Source of the DNA: Lysobacter sp. yr284
GTDB lineage: Bacteria; Pseudomonadota; Gammaproteobacteria; Xanthomonadales; Xanthomonadaceae
DNA length: 64,000 bases
Assembly: GCF_900107375.1 (NCBI RefSeq)
Contig: NZ_FNPT01000004.1
Location: forward strand, 1 to 64,000
Reading direction: 5' to 3'
The translations under genes were made by a program, and so were the position numbers. Numbering within the stretch: the stretch's first letter is position 1; each line of letters opens with the position of its first letter. Below the pieces are notes generated by a model. It ran no database searches. It was given only the letters and a program-made list of their open reading frames with translations, and was not told the DNA's origin. This document shows, in pieces, positions 8,793 through 18,047 of the stretch.

Positions 8793-9176
8793 TCAGTCCC
8801 AGACGTTCGGCGCCGGCCCCACCTCGGGATGGTGCATCTTCACCACGCAGAAGCGATGCCCGGTCGGCGCCTGCATCACCCACCAGCGCTTGACGAACTT
8901 GAGCTTGGTCGCGCCGAGTTTCTCCAGCCGCGCGGCCTCGGCTTCGATGTCGTCGGCCTCGATATCCAGGTGCACGCGCGAGGGGTGGTCGACCTGCTGC
9001 ACCGCGACGTACAGATGCGAAGGATGCTTCTCCAGGCTGACGTAGAGCGCGCCCTCGTCGTCTTCGGCCTCGCCCGGCGGCAGCCCGAGCGCGCCGCCCC
9101 AGAAGCGCGCGGCCTGGTCGATCTCGCCGGTCTCGCAGTCGATGATGAATCCGGCCAAGCGGCTGCGGTGCGCCAT
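8793..9176 (-). CDS. VOC (glyoxalase/dioxygenase-fold) family protein
   Basis: A 127-residue single-module VOC protein of the short type that dimerises to build one metal site. The beta-alpha-beta-beta-beta pattern is visible (start MAHRSRLAGFIIDCE; then RVHLDIEADDIEAEAARLE; end TGHRFCVVK). Candidate metal ligands are in the HLDIE strand and in the late CVVKMHH segment. The start MAHRSR is chosen over upstream in-frame Met codons because those lie in repetitive sequence unlike the family. Specific activity is unknown; many relatives are annotated as glyoxalase or bleomycin-resistance-like. Confidence 0.8.
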   Translation of the reverse strand: MAHRSRLAGFIIDCETGEIDQAARFWGGALGLPPGEAEDDEGALYVSLEKHPSHLYVAVQQVDHPSRVHLDIEADDIEAEAARLEKLGATKLKFVKRWWVMQAPTGHRFCVVKMHHPEVGPAPNVWD

Positions 9177-9346
9177 GGGCTGTCTCCTGTGCGGGTGGAC
9201 GGCCAGCCTGCCTCGTTCGCGGCCGCGGCGGTAGTGTCGGTGCGCGGGTTCAGCGGCGCGGATGCTCGCGTTCGCGACTGTCGCCGTCGCCGTCGCAGAT
9301 AGTCCGGATCGGGTGCGTGGCGACAACTCGCCAGCACGAGCGCCGG

Positions 9347-10114
9347 CTACGACGCGAACCCGGCGATGCGTTTTTGGAGGGCTTTCTTGAGCGTCTGCGT
9401 CCTGGCGTGCTTGAGCAGGGTTTCCAGCACCGGCAGGGTGCTGTGCGGGCTTTCGAGCACGAACGCGTGGAAATGCGCGTCGCCGGCGCGGATCAGCGCC
9501 TCCACGCCGGCCAGATCGCGCGGCGCCGCCAGGAAGCCGGCGATCTGCTGCTCGAGCCGGTAATGGTCTTCCGCGGTCTGCTCGCTCATGTCCTGCTCGA
9601 ACAGGGCCAGTTCCAGCGCATCGCCGGCCTGGCGGGTGGCGAACAGGAACAGCGAGAAGCCGACCTGGAAATGCGCGCGGATGTCGGCGCGGTTGGGCAC
9701 GTAGAACTGCTTGAGGAACACATACAGGCCGCCGTCGGCGCGCACCGGGATCGCGCCGGCATCGCGTTTCCAGCGCGGCTTCGCGCTCAGGCAGGCGATG
9801 GCCGAGGGCGCGACCATGTCCGCCATCGCGTCCTCGTTGGTCGCCTCGGCGGCGATCCACATCGTGCTGCGGTGGCGCTCGCGCTGGGCCAGGCGATGTT
9901 GCAGTCTCTCGCCGTCGGCGCGGTGTTCGTGCACCGCGTATTCGCTGCGCCAGGCCTCGGGGCCGTACAAAGGAACGGGGACCTTGACGCCGTAGATGGA
10001 AAATTCGCGCGCGGACCTCACGCCCAGCGTCGCGGCGTCGTCCGCCGACAACGACCACTGCGCCAGCAGCGGCGAGGGCCGGCCTTCGATCGTCGGCGGC
10101 GTTCGAGAAGACAA
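9347..10114 (-). CDS. Hypothetical protein, 255 aa
   Basis: No family recognised. The protein has no signal peptide or membrane segment and appears cytoplasmic. The N-terminal half is mixed beta/alpha, with one Phe-rich strand (FQVGFSLFLFATRQ) near residues 150-163. The C-terminal third is helical and ends in a basic segment (about 232-255, rich in Lys and Arg). It lies between the VOC gene and the E2 gene on the same strand, 111 bases after the E2 stop, so read-through from the dehydrogenase operon is possible but not shown. Confidence 0.65.
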   Translation of the reverse strand: MSSRTPPTIEGRPSPLLAQWSLSADDAATLGVRSAREFSIYGVKVPVPLYGPEAWRSEYAVHEHRADGERLQHRLAQRERHRSTMWIAAEATNEDAMADMVAPSAIACLSAKPRWKRDAGAIPVRADGGLYVFLKQFYVPNRADIRAHFQVGFSLFLFATRQAGDALELALFEQDMSEQTAEDHYRLEQQIAGFLAAPRDLAGVEALIRAGDAHFHAFVLESPHSTLPVLETLLKHARTQTLKKALQKRIAGFAS

Positions 10115-10225
10115 GGGCGGCAGGCTCGTTCGATCAGGCTGCGGCGCCGGGCCTTGCGTACACGCAAGGCCGGATCGTCGCGGATGCGTCCGGCCCGCAC
10201 GTCGGGTGCGGGCCGGACGCGACGA

Positions 10226-11593
10226 TCAATTGGCGCGCGCCAGATCGTCGATCATCGCCTTTAGGAACCGCGCCGCCTCGCCGCCGGTGCAGGCGCGGTG
10301 GTCGAAGGTCAGCGACAGCGGGATCACCTTGTGCGATTCGAACCCGCCCATCACCGGCGTCATCTGGTGGCGGCCCTTGCCGGCGGCGACGATCGCCACC
10401 GTCGGCGGCACCACCACCGGGGTGGCGTAGCGGCCGGCGAACATGCCGAAGTTCGACAGCGAGATGGTGTAGCCGCTCAGCTCCGAGGCCGGAATGCTGC
10501 GGTCCTCGACCTGCACGCGCAGGCGGTTGATCGCTTCGCGCACGCCGCGCGGATCGAGCACGTCGGCATTGCGCAGCGCCGGCACGAACAGGCCGTCGTC
10601 GGTGTCCACGGCGATGCCGATGTCGACGTGCGGATGCAGGGTGCGGGTGAGCTTGTCGCCGTCGAACCAGGCGTTGAGCGCGGGCACGGCCTTGCACGCG
10701 ACCACGATCGCGCGCACCAGCCGGCCGGTGATGTCGTTGCCCGGCGCCCAGGCGTGGATGTCGGCGTCGTCGGCGAGCGTGGTCGGCACGACCTTGCTGT
10801 GCGCGTCGGCCATCACCCGCGCCATGTTGCGGCGCACGCCCTTGAGCTGCTCGGGCTGGCCGGTGACGGCGGCGCCCGGCGGCTGGGTGCGCATCGGCCG
10901 GCCCGATTGCGACAGGGTGCTGCGCGCGGGCGCGGCGGCGGGCGCGGGCGCTTCGGCGACGGCGGCCGCGCGCGGCGCGACCGCGGCGGCCGGCGCGGCG
11001 CCGATCTTGGCCGAACCGTCGGCGGCGGCGCGCTTGACGTCGTCGCTGCTGACCGTGCCGTCGGCGCCGGTGGCGCGCACGCGGCCCAGGTCGACGCCGA
11101 GCTTGCGCGCCAGCGCGCGCACCGCCGGCATCGCCTTGACCCCGCCGACCGCGACCGCCTGCTCGCTGCGCACGGCATCGGAGGACTGCATCGCGCCGAC
11201 CACGGTGCCGCTGTCGGCGCGTTCGCCGGCTTCGGCCTTGGCCGGCGCTTCTTCGGTCTTGGCGGGCGCGGGCGCGGCGGCCGGCGCGGCATGGCCGCCG
11301 CCGTGGTGATGGCCGGTGTCCTGGCCGTCGGCGCGCTGCGGCATGTTCGGATCGATCTCGAACTCGGCCAGCATGGTGCCGGTGACGATCACGTCGCCCG
11401 CACCGCCGGCCAGCTTGAGCACCTTACCCGACACGGGCGAGGGCACTTCGACCACCGCCTTGGCGGTCTCCATCGACACCAGGGTGTCGTCGAGGCGGAT
11501 GGTGTCGCCGACCTTGACCGCCCATTCGACGATGGTCGCGTCGGGCAGGCCTTCGCCGAGGTCGGGAAGCAGGAAGGTCTTGGTATCGCTCAT
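10226..11593 (-). CDS. Dihydrolipoyl acyltransferase (E2) of a 2-oxoacid dehydrogenase complex
   Basis: A 455-residue E2 core subunit. It has one lipoyl domain (1-80) with the lipoylated Lys45 in METAKAVVEV, an Ala/Pro linker, a peripheral subunit-binding domain (about 155-190, beginning AMPAVRALARKLGVDL), a second flexible Ala-rich linker and the catalytic domain (about 230-455). The usual HxxxDG active-site motif reads HRACTG: the His is kept but Thr stands where Asp is usual. It follows E1beta by 152 bases in the same direction. No E3 gene is adjacent. Substrate is not certain; see E1alpha. Confidence 0.88.
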   Translation of the reverse strand: MSDTKTFLLPDLGEGLPDATIVEWAVKVGDTIRLDDTLVSMETAKAVVEVPSPVSGKVLKLAGGAGDVIVTGTMLAEFEIDPNMPQRADGQDTGHHHGGGHAAPAAAPAPAKTEEAPAKAEAGERADSGTVVGAMQSSDAVRSEQAVAVGGVKAMPAVRALARKLGVDLGRVRATGADGTVSSDDVKRAAADGSAKIGAAPAAAVAPRAAAVAEAPAPAAAPARSTLSQSGRPMRTQPPGAAVTGQPEQLKGVRRNMARVMADAHSKVVPTTLADDADIHAWAPGNDITGRLVRAIVVACKAVPALNAWFDGDKLTRTLHPHVDIGIAVDTDDGLFVPALRNADVLDPRGVREAINRLRVQVEDRSIPASELSGYTISLSNFGMFAGRYATPVVVPPTVAIVAAGKGRHQMTPVMGGFESHKVIPLSLTFDHRACTGGEAARFLKAMIDDLARAN

Positions 11594-11745
11594 TGCCGGT
11601 CGTCCCTAATTGAATGCTTTCGAATGTCGTTGTGTTCGTCGCGGCCCGGCGCCGGGTTCGGGCGCGATATCGCTGCGCGCGCCGACGCGCGCCGGACGGT
11701 GCAGCGATCCGGCGCGCGGCGGGGAACCCGGGGCGAACGCATCGC

Positions 11746-12777
11746 TCAGCCGTGGCCGAGCGTGCGCTTGGCCGCGGCGACGATCTTGTCGACGCTGGGC
11801 AGGTACTTCATTTCCAGGCGGAACAGCGGGATGTGCGTATCGAAGCCGGTGACGCGTTCGACCGGCGCGAGCAGGTCGTACATCGACTCCTCGGCCAGGC
11901 GTGCGGCGATCTCGGCGCCGAAACCGGCGGTCTTGGGCGCCTCGTGCACGATCACGCAGCGGCCGGTCTTGGCCACCGATTCGGCGATGGTGGCGAAGTC
12001 CAGCGGCTTGAGCGTGGCGACGTCGATGACTTCGGCGCTGATGCCCTCGCCGGCGAGCTTGTCGGCCGCTTCCAGGGTTTCCTTGACCTGCGCGCCCCAG
12101 CTGACCAAGGTGATGTCGCTGCCGTCGCGCAGCACGTAGCACACGTCCAGCGGCAGCGCTTCGCCGTCGTCGGCGACGAGTTCCTTGTACTGGCGGTAGA
12201 TGCGCTTGGGCTCGTAGAAGATCACCGGGTCCGGATCGCGGATCGCGGCGAGCAACAAGCCGTACGCGCGCGCCGGCGAGGACGGCAGCACCACGCGCAG
12301 GCCCGGCACGTTGGTGAACAAGGCTTCGTTGGCTTCGCTGTGGTGTTCCGGCGCGCGGATGCCGCCGCCCCACGGCACGCGCAGCACCAGCGGGCAGGTC
12401 AGGCGGCCGCGGGTGCGGTGGCGCAGGCGCGCGGCGTGGCAGATCAGGTGGTCGAGCATCGGATAGACGAAGCCGTCGAACTGCGCTTCGGCCACCGGCT
12501 TCATGCCCTGCGCGGCCAGGCCGACGCTGAGGCCGGCGATGGTGGTTTCGTCCAGCGGCGTGTCGAGCACGCGTTCGCTGCCGAAGATCTGCTGCAGGCC
12601 GGCGGTGGCGCGGAACACGCCGCCGTTGACGCCGACGTCCTCGCCCAGCACCAGCACGCTGGGGTCGTTGCGCATCTCGTAGGCGAGCGCCTGGGTGATC
12701 GCTTCGATCAGGGTGATCGCGGCCGGCGTGGCGGCCGTCTGCGCAGTGTCGATCTTGCTTTGGGTGGCGGCGTTCAT
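11746..12777 (-). CDS. 2-oxoacid dehydrogenase E1 beta subunit
   Basis: A 343-residue transketolase-like E1beta. Residues about 18-190 form the pyrimidine-binding domain, with Glu in LGEDVGVNGG and the conserved FDGFVYPMLDHLICHAARLR stretch. The C-terminal transketolase domain follows, starting near LVSWGAQVKETLEAA. With E1alpha it would form an alpha2beta2 decarboxylase. The start ATG overlaps the E1alpha stop by 4 bases (ATGA), indicating coupled 1:1 synthesis. Confidence 0.93.
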   Translation of the reverse strand: MNAATQSKIDTAQTAATPAAITLIEAITQALAYEMRNDPSVLVLGEDVGVNGGVFRATAGLQQIFGSERVLDTPLDETTIAGLSVGLAAQGMKPVAEAQFDGFVYPMLDHLICHAARLRHRTRGRLTCPLVLRVPWGGGIRAPEHHSEANEALFTNVPGLRVVLPSSPARAYGLLLAAIRDPDPVIFYEPKRIYRQYKELVADDGEALPLDVCYVLRDGSDITLVSWGAQVKETLEAADKLAGEGISAEVIDVATLKPLDFATIAESVAKTGRCVIVHEAPKTAGFGAEIAARLAEESMYDLLAPVERVTGFDTHIPLFRLEMKYLPSVDKIVAAAKRTLGHG

Positions 12778-13844
12778 CGACGGTTCTCCTGCAGCGCCTG
12801 CTCGCGTTGCGTGGCGAGGTCCGCCGGCATGTCGCCGTAAAGGAAATCGAACATCGCCTCGACCGGCTGCACCGGCGTTTCCAGGTAGGCGTTGATCTCG
12901 ATGTCGACCTTCTTGCCGCATTCCTCCAGCCAGGCTTTTTCCAGTTCCTCGTTCCACACGCCCTGATCGGTCAGATAGGTGCGCAGGCGCGGCATCGGGT
13001 CGCGCGTCCACGCGTCCTTGACCTCGGCGTCGTCGCGGTAGCGGCGCGCGTCGTCGGCGGTGGTGTGGTCGTGCAGGCGGTAGGTCATGAACTCGATCAC
13101 GCTGCCGCCGTCGCCGTTGCGCGCCAGTTCGGCGGCGCGGCGCATGCCTTCGAGCACCGCGATCAGGTCGTTGCCGTCCACTTGCAGGCAGTACAGGCCG
13201 CCGGCCAGGCCCTTCTGCGCGAGCGTCTTGGCGCCGGTCTGCGCCTTGCGCGGCACCGAGATCGCCCAGCCGTTGTTGATCACGCACAGGATCAGCGGCA
13301 GTTGGTAGGCGCCGGCGGAATTGAGCGCGGCGTAGAAGTCGGTCTTGGACGAACCGCCGTCGCCGCAGCAGGCCACGGCGAGGTTTTGTTCCTTGCGCAG
13401 CTTGAACGCGAGCGCGGCGCCGGCGGCGTGCAGGCACTGGGTGGAGATCGGCACCGACCAGGCGAAGTCCTTGCGCGGAACCGCGAAGTCGTTGCCGCGC
13501 TCGTCGCCGCCCCAGTACATCAGCACTTCGCGCGGCTGCACGCCGCGCATGAACTGGGCGCCGTATTCGCGGTAGCTCGGCGCGAACACGTCGTCGGGTT
13601 TCATCGACGCGCCGATGCCGACATGGGTGGCTTCGTGGCCCAGGCAGGCGGCGTAGGTGCCGAGCTTGCCGGTGCGCTGCAGGGCGATGGCCTTGCTGTC
13701 GAAGGTGCGCACGAACAGCATCTGCTTGAACAGCGGCAGCAGGGTGTTGGCGTCCTTGAACGCGGCCGGAATCTCGGCGACGGGTTTGCCGTCGGCGCCG
13801 AGGTATTGGAGGTATTCGATTTCGAACGTCGCGGCGACGGTCAT
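12774..13844 (-). CDS. 2-oxoacid dehydrogenase E1 alpha subunit
   Basis: A 356-residue thiamine-diphosphate-dependent subunit. The ThDP motif runs from GDGGSSKTDF to VINNGWAIS (about residues 162-199). The phosphorylation-loop region reads YRLHDHTTADD. It carries out the decarboxylation feeding the E2 lipoyl arm. Heterotetrameric E1 with single-lipoyl E2 is typical of branched-chain 2-oxoacid dehydrogenase and of Gram-positive-type pyruvate dehydrogenase. Because the Xanthomonadaceae make iso-branched fatty acids, a branched-chain role is attractive but inferred. It is the first gene of the operon. Confidence 0.92.
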   Translation of the reverse strand: MTVAATFEIEYLQYLGADGKPVAEIPAAFKDANTLLPLFKQMLFVRTFDSKAIALQRTGKLGTYAACLGHEATHVGIGASMKPDDVFAPSYREYGAQFMRGVQPREVLMYWGGDERGNDFAVPRKDFAWSVPISTQCLHAAGAALAFKLRKEQNLAVACCGDGGSSKTDFYAALNSAGAYQLPLILCVINNGWAISVPRKAQTGAKTLAQKGLAGGLYCLQVDGNDLIAVLEGMRRAAELARNGDGGSVIEFMTYRLHDHTTADDARRYRDDAEVKDAWTRDPMPRLRTYLTDQGVWNEELEKAWLEECGKKVDIEINAYLETPVQPVEAMFDFLYGDMPADLATQREQALQENRR

Positions 13845-14596
13845 CGGGAGAAGGTCCTCACGGGTGGGGATGAGGTCCGAATCGTTCCGGTCCCGGATCC
13901 AGTGCCGGGCGCGCTGGTCAGCTTCAGACGGCTGGGTCCGGAGACCGTCGCAAAGCGACGGAGGTTCCGGGCCGGGCTAAAGCCGCGGCGCCCCGCGCTC
14001 GATGATGGCGGGGCGCTGCGTCATGGCGCGGATGATACCGAAAGCGGCGTTAAGCGCCGTTGCGCGCTGCGGCATGCAATGCGCAAGGAAAAACGCTAGG
14101 CGTCGCAATTCGCGCGCTCGGGACCGGCGCGGGCGGCGCCGACGAATCTCCGCGAGGATCGGGGTTTTCTCAGGCGCGTCCGGCAGTTAGGCGCGGCGCG
14201 CGTGCGCGCTGCGGATGCGTTCGCGGGCCACCGTACCGTATCGGACTGACGACCGGCGGTGGCGCGCGCAGGCCAGCCGATGGTGCGGGCGCTGCACCGC
14301 GGGCGGGCATCGGTATCGATGACAAGCGTGACGCCTGCGACGAATCGCGCGGCCCGACGGCATGGGCGGCAATGCGACTTTGCATCCGAAGGTCGATCGT
14401 CGCGTTGCGGGGGATGCCTGGCGAACCGCCCGCATAGGCAAATGCATCGGACCTGCGAGCGCGGACTCCGGCGGGCGGCCGGAGTCCGCGGATGCCGCAG
14501 GCGAGGGCGGGGCGGCGATCGGGTCGCGCCTGGGCGCGCGGCGCGGGCCGGGTTTCGGCCGACGCGCCGCGCGTCAGTGCGCGGGACCGGGCGCGA
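13845..14596. other. 752-base region without a supported gene
   Basis: It lies between the E1alpha start and the stop of nuclease A, both on the minus strand. Visible structure includes CCGTCGCAAAGCGACGG (about 13945-13961), the inverted repeat GCGCCCCGC/GCGGGGCGC (about 13987-14013) and CGGCGTTAAGCGCCG (about 14045-14059), all in what should be the E1alpha 5' leader. 14160-14590 has several open frames on both strands, but none has a plausible start, composition or family. Confidence 0.6.
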
Positions 14597-17500
14597 TCAC
14601 CTGTCGGAAACGACGCAGCACGGGTCCGGCGGGCCGGGGGTGTACACCGCCTTGATCGTGGCGCCGGCGCTGTTGTTGTCCTGGCGCGTGTCGATCGAGG
14701 TGGCGTCGGCGGAAACCGCCAGGGTCACGCCGTAGTTGATGAAGTTCGGCACCAGCGCGGCCGGCCCGGTGATGGTGAACACCGTGCTGGCGCCGACGTC
14801 CAATGTCGCTGCGGTGCAGGCGAAGGTGTTCTGCTCGCCGCTCGCCAGCGGGTCTTCGCAGGTCCAGCCGGCGGGCACCGGGAAGATCGCGTTGGCGAAG
14901 GTGGGCGTGCCGTCGCCGGACGGCGCGTCGAGAGCGCTGAGGCGGCTGGCGGCGCGGCTGGAGGCGCTCAGCGAGGCGATCGCGAAGCCGACGCCGACGT
15001 TGCGCGCGCGGCTGGGGCCGCGGTTGGTCACGGTAACGTTGAAGACGTAGTTCTGGTTCGGCGATGCGTAGGGCGAATTCGAGATGCTCACCGCCACGTC
15101 CGCGCGCGGCGGCGGGATCAGGTAGGCCACCGACGGATCGCGCAGCGACTCGCGCGCCGGCGAATCGGCCAGTTCGCGCAGGGACTCCGGCTTGCCCGAG
15201 TCGATCCGGGCGCGCTGGATCTCGATCGACGAAGTCGCGCCGACCATGGCTTCGTTGACCAGGATGTGGTCGAGATTGTGGCCGATGCCGTCGAGGAAGG
15301 ACGAGTAGCGCTGGTTCTGCGGGATCAGGCTGGTCAGGTTGACCAGGTTCGGCTCGACCAAATCGGCGCCGTCGCCCGGCACGCCGGTGGTCTCGTCCGG
15401 GCTCGGCGCGCCCGCGACCACGCCGAGCACGTCGGCGTAGCCGTCGTTGAACTCGGGCGCGTTGAAGTCGCCCAGCACCACCAGCCGGGTGTTGGGTTCG
15501 GCGGTCTGGCGCTGATTGACGTAGCCGGCCAGGAACTCGGCCTGGCGCTGGCGCTTGAGCCGCACCTGCTGGCCGGCGAGGTCGTTGGCGACGATGCCGT
15601 CGGCCGGATGCTGGCTCACCAGCACCGCGCTGAACGGGAAGGACAGGCCGTCGGCATAGTGCGCGACCGCGTCGAGCACCAGCGGCGGGCGATCGTTGAG
15701 CCGCGAGGTGTTGCCGTCGGCGCCGACCCAGTACGTGTCCTTGCCGATCTGGGCGACCTGCAGCACCTGCACGCGCGGCTTGCCCGGAAGCACTTCGGCG
15801 CTCTTGACCAGATAACCCACGTCGAGCCCGAGCGCGTCGTTGCCTTCCAGCAACTGCGCGGCGTACTGCGGGCTGGGCTGGCCGGCGGCGACGGCGTCGG
15901 CGTTGATGCGCGTCGCCAGGGCTTGCAAGGTGGCGAGGTTTTCCACGTCGCTGAAGCCGATCACGTCGGGCTGCTTGAGGTAGTCGCGCACCGCCAGCGA
16001 CAGCTTGGCGAGGCGGCGGGCGAACGCGGCCTGGCTCAACACCGGCTCGGCGAGTCCGGGGGCGTTGGTCGCATCGAACAGGCGCAGGGCCGAGTACGTG
16101 GCGATGGACACGCCGGGACCGTCGGTGAGGTCGACCTGCGCGGCGGGGGTCAAGCCGATGGCGCCGTCGGCAAGCTCGTAGCCGCCGTAGTCGGGTGTGT
16201 CTTCCGAATCCAGCAGCAGGACATAGCGCCCGTCGACGAAGTCGACGACGCCGTTCGCGTCGATGACGGTCGTGCCCTGCGACAGGTTCATGCCCTTGTG
16301 GCCCTGGGTCGAGGTCGCGTCGAGCACGTACACCGCGTTGTGCGAATCGCCGGATTCGACGTCGCCGCCCGGCGGGAACGGATCGCCGTAGCGGATGCCG
16401 GGCGTGCGCAGGGGCGTGTCGCCGCCGGCGGAGCTGACATACATCAGGCCGCGGCTGCTCGCGCTCGCCTGGGCTTCGTCGAGGATGCCGTCGGCGGCGG
16501 CGATGACGCGCATGGAGCGCACCACCATGCGCATGCCCTCATAGCGTTCCAGCGCGCCGGTGGCGACGGTGGCGATGTCGCGGACCTGGTCGGGCAGGGG
16601 CTGGTCGGCCTGCACCAGGGTGATCAGCGGCGAGCCGGCGATCTGGGTGCGGGTGCCGCGGCCGGCCTCGCCGAGCGGCGCGTATTCGACCACGGTGCCG
16701 CTGACCCGCACCCGGTTGCCGATGCGGGCGCTGGCCGGCGGGTTGAAGCCGACTGCGACGTAGATCGCGGACGAGGCCGGACCGGGCTGGGAGCCGCTGC
16801 CGGACTGCAGGAAGAAGCCGTCGGCGCGGCGCGCGGTGACCACGCCTTCCACCGTCACCGGCAGGCCGTTGAGCGGGGAGGTGTCGCCGGTGCCCTGGAC
16901 GGCTTCGATCGGGGTGATCGGCATGTCGTCGTTGGTGATCGCGACCTGCGCGCTGAGATCGGCGCCGGTGGCGCCGACCACGCCGGAGACGTCGACGAAG
17001 AAGGTTTCGTTCGGTTCCGGCTCGGTGTCGCCGACGATCGGGACGTTCAGCGTGGTCTCGCTCTGGCCGGCGGCGATGCTGGCGTTGCCGCTGGTCTGCA
17101 CGTAGTCCTCGCCGGCGCGGGCGCTGCCGTCGCGGGTGGCGAAGGCGAAGCTCACCCCGCCGGCACCGGCCGGGCGGTCGAGCAACACCCGCACCGCCGC
17201 CAGCGTCTGGCCGGCGTTGCCTTCGTCGAGCGCGACGTCCTGCATCCGCAATTGCGCCGACCCGCCGCTGCACAGGCGCGCCGGCGAGGCCGAATTGCGC
17301 GCGACCGGCGCCGCGGTCTCGAAGTCGGCGCTGTTGTCGCCGGTGTCGTTGCAGCCGCCGTCCTTGCGCACGGCCGCGGTGGTCACCGTCAGGGTCGCCG
17401 GCAGCGGCCGGGTTTCCGAGCAGGTGGCCGAGTTGCTGATGCCGACCGCGTCGATGCGCGGCGACGGACAGGCGCCGCTGAGCGCGCCGTTGTGGTCGAC

Positions 17501-17872
17501 CAGCAGCAGCTTGCCGCCGCTGGCCTGCATCTGGATCGTGCCGACGGCGTCGGCCGCGGGCAGCGGCGGGAGGCCGGCGACGCCGCTGCTGGCTTGCTGG
17601 ATCAGGTAGTAGCCGCCCGGCGCGATGCTGCCGGACAGGGCGGTGCGTTGCCACGGGGCCGGGCTCGGCGCCAGGTTGTACTGGATCGACCAGCCGCTGA
17701 GGCTGACCGCGGTGTCGCCGTTGTTGTGCAGCTCGATGAAATCGTGCGAGTAGCTGGCGCCGGCGCTGCCGCCGCCGCCGTAGACCTGGCTGATGACGAC
17801 CCCCGCCTGGGCCGAGCCGGCCGCGGCGAAGGCCAGCGCTGCCGCCAGCAGGCGGCCCCCTGACTTGTTCAT
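14597..17872 (-). CDS. ExeM/NucH-type extracellular nuclease paralogue A, active site altered
   Basis: A 1091-residue secreted protein. Order: signal peptide (1-23, ending AQA), lamin-tail domain (about 24-150), Calx-beta domain (about 205-315), OB-fold region (about 320-460), endonuclease/exonuclease/phosphatase (EEP) domain (about 588-918) and a C-terminal CARDB/DUF11-like domain. The GDFN (801-804) and LDH (867-869) motifs are intact. The first EEP motif is TYS (592-594) instead of GYN, and the last reads SLRDP (909-913) where the middle paralogue has SDHDP, removing the catalytic His. Activity is therefore doubtful. The ATG at 17872 is preceded by AGGGA and starts the signal peptide. No PPC domain is present, and the tail is Cys-containing (PPDPCCVVSDR). 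Confidence 0.88.
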   Translation of the reverse strand: MNKSGGRLLAAALAFAAAGSAQAGVVISQVYGGGGSAGASYSHDFIELHNNGDTAVSLSGWSIQYNLAPSPAPWQRTALSGSIAPGGYYLIQQASSGVAGLPPLPAADAVGTIQMQASGGKLLLVDHNGALSGACPSPRIDAVGISNSATCSETRPLPATLTVTTAAVRKDGGCNDTGDNSADFETAAPVARNSASPARLCSGGSAQLRMQDVALDEGNAGQTLAAVRVLLDRPAGAGGVSFAFATRDGSARAGEDYVQTSGNASIAAGQSETTLNVPIVGDTEPEPNETFFVDVSGVVGATGADLSAQVAITNDDMPITPIEAVQGTGDTSPLNGLPVTVEGVVTARRADGFFLQSGSGSQPGPASSAIYVAVGFNPPASARIGNRVRVSGTVVEYAPLGEAGRGTRTQIAGSPLITLVQADQPLPDQVRDIATVATGALERYEGMRMVVRSMRVIAAADGILDEAQASASSRGLMYVSSAGGDTPLRTPGIRYGDPFPPGGDVESGDSHNAVYVLDATSTQGHKGMNLSQGTTVIDANGVVDFVDGRYVLLLDSEDTPDYGGYELADGAIGLTPAAQVDLTDGPGVSIATYSALRLFDATNAPGLAEPVLSQAAFARRLAKLSLAVRDYLKQPDVIGFSDVENLATLQALATRINADAVAAGQPSPQYAAQLLEGNDALGLDVGYLVKSAEVLPGKPRVQVLQVAQIGKDTYWVGADGNTSRLNDRPPLVLDAVAHYADGLSFPFSAVLVSQHPADGIVANDLAGQQVRLKRQRQAEFLAGYVNQRQTAEPNTRLVVLGDFNAPEFNDGYADVLGVVAGAPSPDETTGVPGDGADLVEPNLVNLTSLIPQNQRYSSFLDGIGHNLDHILVNEAMVGATSSIEIQRARIDSGKPESLRELADSPARESLRDPSVAYLIPPPRADVAVSISNSPYASPNQNYVFNVTVTNRGPSRARNVGVGFAIASLSASSRAASRLSALDAPSGDGTPTFANAIFPVPAGWTCEDPLASGEQNTFACTAATLDVGASTVFTITGPAALVPNFINYGVTLAVSADATSIDTRQDNNSAGATIKAVYTPGPPDPCCVVSDR

Positions 17873-17967
17873 GGCAATCCCTGTTGACTGGACCGACGCT
17901 CCTGCGGCGGTGCGCAGAGTTTGCCTGACCGGCGTCGCAGATTCGGCGATGCGGCGACGCGGCGGCG

Positions 17968-18022
17968 AAAAAAAACCGGCGCGAACGCCGGGCAAAAAAA
18001 GACCCCGGCCGAAGCCGGGGTC
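17968..18022 (-). terminator. Two tandem intrinsic terminators after nuclease B
   Basis: On the minus strand GACCCCGGCTTCGGCCGGGG plus TC (18022-18001) is followed by seven T. Then CCGGCGTTCGCGCCGG (17991-17976) is followed by eight T. Both hairpins have TTCG-type loops. They lie 26 bases past the nuclease B stop and would isolate it from nuclease A. Confidence 0.9.
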
Positions 18023-18047
18023 TGGGTCGTCGCTATGGGCGCGAGGC

